The notes under the pieces are model-generated. The model worked only from the letters and a program-made list of their open reading frames with translations. It ran no database searches and had not been told where the DNA came from. This document shows positions 6,801 through 12,237 of a stretch of DNA of 12,237 nucleotides, in pieces. The stretch comes from an uncultured Bacilli bacterium. Lineage in GTDB: Bacteria > Bacillota_I > Bacilli_A > RF39 > UBA660. The stretch covers positions 1-12,237 of the forward strand of contig CAKOKF010000029.1 in the NCBI GenBank assembly GCA_934090775.1. The letters run 5' to 3'. Every line of letters starts with the position of its first letter. Positions within the stretch are counted from its first letter, which is position 1. The translations under genes and the position numbers were made by a program.

Positions 6801-7997
6801 ATGTCTAAACTTAAATATCTATTATATGCTATTCTTTTATTTTTTCCTACTTATATTTTTGCCCTTACTTACCCCAATCTTCATTATTCAAAAAGTATCA
6901 TTTATGACTTAACTGCTGATGACACCTTATATGAACTAAATGCTAGCGAAAAAACTTCAATTGCTTCCTTGACTAAAATTCTAACTGTCATAACCGCCCT
7001 TGATTATATTGACGATTTAAATACTAAGATAACTTATACTAAAGAAATGCAAAAGTTAGTAAACGAAGATACTTCCAAAGCTGGTTTAAAAGTTGGAGAT
7101 ATTGTAACTTACGAAGATTTACTTTATGCCTCTATCTTACCTTCTGGGGCGGATGCTACCGTAATGCTAGCTCTATCACTCAGTCCATCTCTAGATGATT
7201 TTGTTAACTTAATGAATGAAAAAGCTATAAGTATTGGCATGAATAATTCGCACTTTACCAATGTTATCGGTCTTGATGATACCAATCACTACAGTACTGC
7301 TCAAGACATTTTAACTCTATTAAAATATGCTTTAAATAATCCCCTTTTTCAAAAAATCTATACTACTAAAGAATATACTCTAACAAACGTTCTAAAAGTT
7401 ACCACCACTTTAAATCACTATAACAGTGCTAATTTAGACTTATCTTCTATTATTGGCAGTAAAACTGGTTATACCAATAAAGCCGGTTTATGTATAAGTG
7501 CCTTATTTAATTCACATAATCACACCATTCTCATCATTACTTTAAATACACCTAAAACAAAAGAATTTTATCATCTTAAAGACACCTTAGAGCTTATAAA
7601 TTTTATCAATAACAATTATAATCAACAAATAATATTTACTCCTGATAACCTCATAACTTCTTTAAAAGTTTTATATAACAATACGACTTATCCTATAAAA
7701 CCTAGCAATTATATCTATGCTTTCCTTCCTAATGACTACCAAAGAAAAGATTTAACTACTGAATATATTGGTCAAGAACAATTATCTTTTAAAGATAGAA
7801 AGAACTCTAAAATTGGCCTTATCAACTATTACTATCAAAATAAACTTATTTATACTGAGAATGTTTTTCTATCACAAGATATCGAAATACCTTATCTAAA
7901 ATACTTATCTATTTTAATTATTATTCTAATTTCAACTCTTTTCCTAAAACTTATACAATTAAAAAATCTTACCAAAGACGAAAAAAGACTATCTTAA
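6801..7997 (+). CDS. D-alanyl-D-alanine carboxypeptidase (PBP5/DacA-like)
   Basis: Removes the terminal D-Ala from peptidoglycan stem peptides, limiting cross-linking; acts outside the membrane. 398 aa. ATG 6801 has AGGAG 7 nt upstream. Signal peptide about 1-21. The serine catalytic motif SLTK is at 56-59 (Ser56 nucleophile, Lys59 base), the second motif reads SGA at 115-117 where SxN is usual, and KTG is at 221-223 in GSKTGYTNKAGL. A C-terminal beta domain (about 275-360) precedes a transmembrane helix at 365-385 in place of the usual amphipathic anchor, with a short basic cytoplasmic tail. The Asn-to-Ala change in motif 2 may lower or alter activity. The gene is monocistronic and ends in a strong terminator overlapping its stop. 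Its presence implies the organism makes a cell wall. Confidence 0.93.
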   Translation: MSKLKYLLYAILLFFPTYIFALTYPNLHYSKSIIYDLTADDTLYELNASEKTSIASLTKILTVITALDYIDDLNTKITYTKEMQKLVNEDTSKAGLKVGDIVTYEDLLYASILPSGADATVMLALSLSPSLDDFVNLMNEKAISIGMNNSHFTNVIGLDDTNHYSTAQDILTLLKYALNNPLFQKIYTTKEYTLTNVLKVTTTLNHYNSANLDLSSIIGSKTGYTNKAGLCISALFNSHNHTILIITLNTPKTKEFYHLKDTLELINFINNNYNQQIIFTPDNLITSLKVLYNNTTYPIKPSNYIYAFLPNDYQRKDLTTEYIGQEQLSFKDRKNSKIGLINYYYQNKLIYTENVFLSQDIEIPYLKYLSILIIILISTLFLKLIQLKNLTKDEKRLS

Positions 7998-8029
7998 CTC
8001 TCTAATTTTTGAGCTTAAAATAGTCTTTT
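7983..8029. terminator. Bidirectional terminator between DD-carboxypeptidase and tRNA-Arg
   Basis: AAAAGACTAT (7983-7992) pairs with ATAGTCTTTT (8020-8029). Inner TTAACTC/GAGCTTAA extends the stem, and T-runs occur on both strands. It overlaps the DD-carboxypeptidase stop and also lies just downstream of the minus-strand tRNA, serving both. Confidence 0.85.
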
Positions 8030-8039
8030 ATAAACAATA

Positions 8040-8116
<77 letters not shown>

Positions 8117-8118
8117 AG

Positions 8119-8147
8119 ATAAGGATTTTTTATTGTTGCATCCTTAT
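8119..8147 (-). other. Hairpin spanning the HD-gene stop, next to tRNA 5' end
   Basis: ATAAGGAT (8119-8126) and ATCCTTAT (8140-8147) form an 8-bp perfect stem two bases from the tRNA 5' end. No U-tract follows, so it is not a terminator; it may be a processing or mRNA 3'-end structure once RNase P cuts the tRNA. Confidence 0.45.
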
Positions 8148-8636
8148 ACTAACAACATTATAAATAAAAATCAAATAAATCCCAAGTCGTAAAGAAGCCT
8201 TAAAACGAGTCATCTCATAAGTAGCGACCACTTTATCACAAATAGATACTAAGTAAGAGCCAATATAATTAGGCTTATCCTTCGTATGAGGATACATATG
8301 TTTAACAATAATATCTTGTTCTAAAGGCGTTAAATCATAATACTTAAGAGCATTTTTTAAAGCTAAAGCAGGATGCTTACTTAGTTTTTCATAAGCATCA
8401 TATTCCGTTAACTCTTTATCAAAGTAAAAATCATGCAGTAAAGCCGCTCTTGTTATTTCTTCTAAATTAGCCATATGTAAATTTCTAGCGAGAAAATAAG
8501 CCATCTTCGAAACACGTAACACATGTTCATATCTACTGATACCATGATGTGGTTCTAAATGTAACTTCTTAAATTCTTCATTATCTAAGATATCTTTAAC
8601 AATTTCGCCATATTCTAATCTTTTTTTAATAGACAT
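8130..8636 (-). CDS. HD-domain protein (putative metal-dependent phosphohydrolase)
   Basis: 168 aa with the HD-superfamily metal ligands: His38 (YEHVLRV), His68-Asp69 (ALLHDF), His88, His113 (VKHMYP), His117 and Asp134 (SICDKVVATYE). Such proteins hydrolyse phosphate esters of nucleotides or related compounds; the substrate here cannot be read from the sequence. The arrangement resembles small uncharacterised HD proteins of Firmicutes rather than the large Rel or cyclic-dinucleotide enzymes. The C-terminus is hydrophobic (LGIYLIFIYNVV, 151-162) and may touch the membrane. ATG 8636 has GGAG about 11 nt upstream, a loose spacing. It follows the small two-TM gene by 17 bp and precedes tRNA-Arg by 13 bp, suggesting a single transcript. 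Confidence 0.85.
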   Translation of the reverse strand: MSIKKRLEYGEIVKDILDNEEFKKLHLEPHHGISRYEHVLRVSKMAYFLARNLHMANLEEITRAALLHDFYFDKELTEYDAYEKLSKHPALALKNALKYYDLTPLEQDIIVKHMYPHTKDKPNYIGSYLVSICDKVVATYEMTRFKASLRLGIYLIFIYNVVSIRMQQ

Positions 8637-8653
8637 TTATAAACATACTCCAT

Positions 8654-8875
8654 CTAACTACCCATTATACTCGTAACGCAATAAACCATCGCACAAATAG
8701 TAAGTAATACAATTGAGATAACCATATACTTCAAATTATTATCCAACTCTTTGTCCGTAATTCTTTTACTACCTCTACTTCTTAATAGTAAACTAAACAT
8801 TTTAACAATATAAAATGCGGTTGCAATACTTGCAAGAATTACTCCTATTAATAAAAATATTTGATATGTTTTCAT
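8654..8875 (-). CDS. Small two-TM membrane protein, function unknown
   Basis: 73 aa from ATG 8875, with GAGG 6 nt upstream. A longer reading from TTG 8914 is rejected because the promoter -10 (8900-8905) lies inside it. Two hydrophobic helices (about 4-30 and 48-70) flank a charged linker (RSRGSKRITDKELDNN). The net positive loop predicts it faces the cytoplasm, with both ends outside. No family recognised. First gene of the apparent unit with the HD protein and tRNA-Arg. Confidence 0.75.
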   Translation of the reverse strand: MKTYQIFLLIGVILASIATAFYIVKMFSLLLRSRGSKRITDKELDNNLKYMVISIVLLTICAMVYCVTSIMGS

Positions 8876-8899
8876 AATTTTCCTCTTTTTTTCTTTCTT

Positions 8900-8927
8900 A
8901 TTATAGCACAACAAACTATATATGCAA
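8900..8927 (-). promoter_or_regulatory. Promoter for the two-TM/HD/tRNA unit
   Basis: Extended -10 TGTGCTATAAT on the minus strand (TATAAT at 8900-8905), with a weak TTGCAT 16 bp upstream (8922-8927). Start near 8893. Confidence 0.7.
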
Positions 8928-8948
8928 GTTTTCTAAAATTAAGTAGTT

Positions 8949-11522
8949 TTATCTACTAACATTATTTTTCGGTTTACTACTCTTATTACTAGTGTATTCT
9001 AATAATCTTAAAAGCATTCTTATATATAAATCACTTAAACCTTTAGTACGCAGTTTTTTAACCATAATTCGTTTATCACTATAGTCTTTTTCACTAAACA
9101 TAATCTTAGCAATTTCGTTTTTTAAAGTCGTTTCGACTGGAATATCTGAAATAATCCCGTCAATATCTTCATTTAAAATTCTAGTCGCATCTATTTCAAT
9201 ATCTTGACCACGGCAAATAATTGTTAACTGTTTAACTGTCGATACTTCATTAATTTCAATAACAAAATCACTACCATCACTATATGCCGTAAAATCTTTC
9301 TTATCCGCTTCTTGTAAAACTCTAACGTCCGTTGCCGTTCTCGTATTTCTAAATCTTATCTTATAGTTTCTCGTATCTGGGATAATACCACTTTTACCTT
9401 CATAAGGTCTAATAATTAACGTATAGTTATTTTGTAAATAGTTATAATCAAATCTAGTGACAATATAATAACCTTGTTCATATAATGAACTAATTCCATC
9501 GTCTTCATATAAATTATAAATATTACTTTCCCCTGGAAAAACATGAACTTCTAAATTTTTTGCAATTCCAATGTTATTAATATTGCGATCCGGTACATAC
9601 ATGGGAACAATCGAACCCTTCTTAGCAAAGACTGGATAATCTTCATCATTAAAGAACATAACATATCTCGTATTACCATTAAATCTTTTACCCGTTTTAA
9701 AATCATACCAAGTTCCATTAGGCAAATAAATTTTTTCAACACTACGTTGCATTGCCATATCTTTTTTGGCTGTTATCGGTGATACTAAAAGTTCACTTCC
9801 AAAAAAATATTCATTTTTATAATCCGGTTCATCTATCATACTAGGAACTACATGATATAAAGGCATAAAAATAGGAATACCTAATTTATAATACTTATAA
9901 CCTTCGGCATATAAATAACTACTTAATTGTAATCTTAAATTTAAATAATCTTTAACTACTCCTAAAACTTGATTATTCCATCGCCATGGTTCTCTTTTAT
10001 AATAATGACCATAAGAAGAAGCAAATCTAAATATTGGACTAAAAGTACCAAATTCGACATATCTTAAATATAACTCGCTATCTTCAATACCACCTTTAAA
10101 GCCACCAATATCATTACTCCACCAAGTAAGTCCTAAGTTATAAGAACTCGAAATAAACTCTGGTAACTTCTTTAAAGTATCCCAACTTACTTCCGTTTCC
10201 CCAGTATATAACACCGGATATCTTAAGGCTCCTAAAGAAGAAGGACGCGCTAAAATCATACCTCTTGTATTTACAAACTTTTTATAATCATTATAGTGAT
10301 AATAATTAAGAGCATTCATTACTCTTTTATCTTTCGTTCTTACATCTAAAAAGAAAAAGTCCACATTATCATTATATAAAGGCGTAATAAGTTTATCTAA
10401 ATAAGCCGCTACAACATTAGTATCTAAAACATTAAATGGTAAATCTTGACTATCACTAACGCCTAGCTCACTGGCATAATCACGATATTTAAATTCATGC
10501 GGATGAATTCCTTCCGTTGGATCAAGACTAAGTCCTAAACGAATGCCTCTTTCATGTAAAAACGTCGTAAAATTACTTAAAGTACCTAACTTATCCCGAT
10601 TAAAAGTAAAACCACTCTTAAATTTCTTTAAATCGTTTGGATCTTTAATATGCCAATTACTCCCCATCACTAAAACATTTAAAGGGATATGATAATTATT
10701 AAAATCATAAACTAATTTTCTAACATTATCAAAAGTATAAACATCATCTTTATACCACCAAATTCCTAAAGCATATCTAGGTATTAAAGGACATCTACCA
10801 GCTAAAGTAGCATATTCTCCTAAAAATAATCTAAAATCTTTATTATAAACAAAGACATATATATCTAAAGACTTATGTGTTCTTGGAACCATATAACCCT
10901 TATCATCAATTATCATACTATTTGAGTCATCTAAAGTACTAAAACCATCTAAAGAATATAAACTCTTTTGTCTAGCAAAGATATTATTCTTAGCCTTTTT
11001 ATACTGTTCTTTTTCCTTTTTTAATTCTTCCTTTTTCTTTTGTTTTTCATCGACTTCTTTAGTTTTACTATCTTTATTTTCTTCATTATCTAAAGCTTCA
11101 CTAGCAAAGATAAATTCTTTTTTTAAGTCTAAATTTGGTTTTAAACAAGCAACATTTTTTATCTCATCACTGCCATAATACCAATAACCAGTTCCGTTTA
11201 AAACATTAACTCTTAAAGTAGAATCTGGTGCAAAAAGACTGCCTTTAAAAGGCTTTTCTTTTAAATATTGAAGACGATAATATTTAGTATTAATTATTAA
11301 AGTTGCATGATCTTCCTGAACATCTAATTGTGGTAAAGGAAAATTTCTATTTTGAATATTTTCTGTCAAATAATCATTAAAAATACCCTCTTCATCATAT
11401 TCTAAACGAAGTATCATATCACTAATAATACTAATTCGATAATTTTTCCCTTTAAATACTGCTTTCGGATTAGTCATCCGATTATTCATATTAGGTAAAA
11501 AATGATTTCCTAAAGTACTCAT
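8949..11522 (-). CDS. Glycoside hydrolase family 31 protein, altered active site
   Basis: GH31 enzymes cleave alpha-linked glucose or xylose from the non-reducing end. 857 aa, no signal peptide, so cytoplasmic. N-terminal beta-sandwich about 20-245, (beta/alpha)8 barrel about 250-560 (LGIWWYKDD, GLTWWSNDIGGFKGG at 464-478, RFASSYGHYYKREPW), then beta domains (PIFMPLYHV, GSIVPMY) and a C-terminal helical tail. Asp393 (FFFLDVRT) matches the nucleophile position, but the WQQG or GNE that usually follows is missing. The acid/base motif, normally GD(T/N), reads TGETEVSW with Glu442. A Lys/Glu-rich segment (145-178, coiled-coil-like) replaces the linker that usually reads GTxRTLDG. Substrate is unknown. 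No transporter or other sugar gene is adjacent. ATG 11522 is preceded by AGGGATGG. Confidence 0.88.
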   Translation of the reverse strand: MSTLGNHFLPNMNNRMTNPKAVFKGKNYRISIISDMILRLEYDEEGIFNDYLTENIQNRNFPLPQLDVQEDHATLIINTKYYRLQYLKEKPFKGSLFAPDSTLRVNVLNGTGYWYYGSDEIKNVACLKPNLDLKKEFIFASEALDNEENKDSKTKEVDEKQKKKEELKKEKEQYKKAKNNIFARQKSLYSLDGFSTLDDSNSMIIDDKGYMVPRTHKSLDIYVFVYNKDFRLFLGEYATLAGRCPLIPRYALGIWWYKDDVYTFDNVRKLVYDFNNYHIPLNVLVMGSNWHIKDPNDLKKFKSGFTFNRDKLGTLSNFTTFLHERGIRLGLSLDPTEGIHPHEFKYRDYASELGVSDSQDLPFNVLDTNVVAAYLDKLITPLYNDNVDFFFLDVRTKDKRVMNALNYYHYNDYKKFVNTRGMILARPSSLGALRYPVLYTGETEVSWDTLKKLPEFISSSYNLGLTWWSNDIGGFKGGIEDSELYLRYVEFGTFSPIFRFASSYGHYYKREPWRWNNQVLGVVKDYLNLRLQLSSYLYAEGYKYYKLGIPIFMPLYHVVPSMIDEPDYKNEYFFGSELLVSPITAKKDMAMQRSVEKIYLPNGTWYDFKTGKRFNGNTRYVMFFNDEDYPVFAKKGSIVPMYVPDRNINNIGIAKNLEVHVFPGESNIYNLYEDDGISSLYEQGYYIVTRFDYNYLQNNYTLIIRPYEGKSGIIPDTRNYKIRFRNTRTATDVRVLQEADKKDFTAYSDGSDFVIEINEVSTVKQLTIICRGQDIEIDATRILNEDIDGIISDIPVETTLKNEIAKIMFSEKDYSDKRIMVKKLRTKGLSDLYIRMLLRLLEYTSNKSSKPKNNVSR

Positions 11523-11549
11523 TTACCATCCCTATTCTTTCTAATTTTA

Positions 11550-11578
11550 AGTATAGCAAACTAAAATTTCTTTTTCAA
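11550..11578 (-). promoter_or_regulatory. Promoter for the GH31 gene
   Basis: Minus-strand TTGAAA (11573-11578), 17-bp spacer, TGCTATACT (TATACT at 11550-11555). Start near 11543, about 20 nt before the ATG. Confidence 0.75.
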
Positions 11579-11650
11579 TAAAAATGATAAGTTGTTAATA
11601 CCAGATTTCTAGTCTAATATAAGTTCTCATTTATCTTTATTTTTTAATCA

Positions 11651-11677
11651 TTGTCTCCCCCCCAGTTATGGTATAAT
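11651..11677 (+). promoter_or_regulatory. Extended -10 promoter for the 11706 gene
   Basis: TATGGTATAAT (TATAAT 11672-11677), with TTGTCT 15 bp upstream. The ATG at 11676 overlaps the -10 and so cannot be the translation start. Confidence 0.65.
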
Positions 11678-11705
11678 GAACTTAGAAAGGTTTAAAAAGG
11701 TTTAT

Positions 11706-12152
11706 ATGCAAAAGAAAAAAAATATTTTTATTGCCACTGGCTCTCTCTTAATTATCTTAGTAGTTTTAGGAGGAATTTTATTTTTAATAAGAAAAGACAA
11801 AATTACAGGAAAAGTTTTAAATGATAGTCCTAAATATCAAGTAATTTATACTTTTAATGATAATAGAAAAGTTTATTCTGAATTTAAAGATACTAAATAT
11901 GTCACTAAATTAGGCAAAAGTTACGATTTAAGCACTGCTTTAAAAGATAATTTATTTAATCTCGATAATATGCTTAATAATATTAAAAAAGTAGATGGCT
12001 TAAATGATGGTGGTACTAAAATATATTATTTAAATAATCATATTGATATTGTAAAATGTCATAAAATTAACAGTAATACCAATAATACTTTTATAGAAGA
12101 TTACTATATCGTTAAAGATTCCAAAAATATTATTGATGACTTATGTAAATAA
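11706..12152 (+). CDS. Single-TM extracytoplasmic protein, function unknown
   Basis: 148 aa from ATG 11706, which has AAAGG 5 nt upstream. An ATG at 11676 would add 10 residues but falls in the promoter -10. Basic N-terminus MQKKK, then one hydrophobic helix (about 7-28) ending before RKDK, so the remaining 115 residues are predicted outside the membrane. That part is Asn/Lys/Asp-rich, with two cysteines (in VKCHK and near the end, DDLCK) that could form a disulfide. No family recognised. Divergent from the GH31 gene, with its own promoter and terminator, so monocistronic. Confidence 0.8.
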   Translation: MQKKKNIFIATGSLLIILVVLGGILFLIRKDKITGKVLNDSPKYQVIYTFNDNRKVYSEFKDTKYVTKLGKSYDLSTALKDNLFNLDNMLNNIKKVDGLNDGGTKIYYLNNHIDIVKCHKINSNTNNTFIEDYYIVKDSKNIIDDLCK

Positions 12153-12154
12153 AA

Positions 12155-12222
12155 AGAACTGATAACTATTCTAAGTTAAAAGTATTTAATTTTAAAGAAT
12201 AGTTAAACTCAGTTCTCTTTTT
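12155..12222 (+). terminator. Long intrinsic terminator of the 11706 gene
   Basis: Arms AGAACTGATAACTATTCT (12155-12172) and AGAATAGTTA...TCAGTTCT (12196-12216) pair over 18 bp, with a 3-nt bulge (AAC) and a 23-nt AT-rich loop, followed by CTTTTT. An A-run on the left side means it may also work in the opposite direction. Confidence 0.85.
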
Positions 12223-12237
12223 ATCTTAAAAATTATC

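Noticed and set aside
8942..8957. Terminator at the GH31 stop codon
   Set aside because: AGTAG/CTACT is only a 5-bp stem with a broken T-tract; too weak to call in such AT-rich DNA.
9551..9742. 63-aa minus-strand open frame
   Set aside because: It lies wholly inside the GH31 gene in another frame and looks like a shadow of it.
11676..11705. Upstream ATG of the 11706 gene
   Set aside because: It overlaps the promoter -10; the ATG at 11706 has a properly spaced AAAGG.

Overview
The window is low-GC, Gram-positive-type bacterial DNA. It shows strong Shine-Dalgarno sites, sigma-A-like promoters, a Trp T-box leader, and a D-Ala-D-Ala carboxypeptidase that implies a peptidoglycan wall. Tryptophan is encoded by TGG throughout, so this is not a UGA=Trp mycoplasma. 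Gene content and the style of the edge surface protein suggest an uncultured gut Bacilli/Tenericutes-like lineage such as RF39; this placement is inference.

Layout. 1-818 (-) is the 5' part of a membrane-anchored surface protein, visibly richer in GC than its neighbours. Upstream of it, 908-1200 holds a perfect 30-bp inverted repeat pair enclosing 233 bp, with a promoter-like sequence facing the gene. Each repeat is itself an 11-5-11 palindrome. This looks like a phase-variable invertible promoter and is the most interesting item here. Then come a cysteine desulfurase (1282-2415, -) and a divergent sigma-70-family factor with a novel N-terminal domain (2476-3837, -). A very AT-rich unknown gene (3992-4930, +) is transcribed head-to-head from the sigma gene. 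Next are a DUF1653 protein (-) and trpS (-) with its T-box attenuator (about 6386-6623). A DD-carboxypeptidase (6801-7997, +) ends in a bidirectional terminator. On the minus strand a two-TM small protein, an HD-domain protein and tRNA-Arg(CCT) appear to form one unit that ends at the same terminator. A GH31-type glycosidase (8949-11522, -) with altered active-site motifs follows, then a single-TM unknown (11706-12152, +) with a strong terminator.

The genes do not form one pathway; most have their own promoter. Shared logic is limited to the invertible switch controlling a surface protein, the tRNA-sensing control of trpS, and a recurring extended -10 promoter type (TGnTATAmT) before several genes. 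Four start codons were moved downstream because of Shine-Dalgarno or promoter position: the desulfurase, the 3992 gene, trpS and the 11706 gene. A fifth, that of the two-TM small protein, was also moved. No recombinase gene for the proposed switch is in the window.
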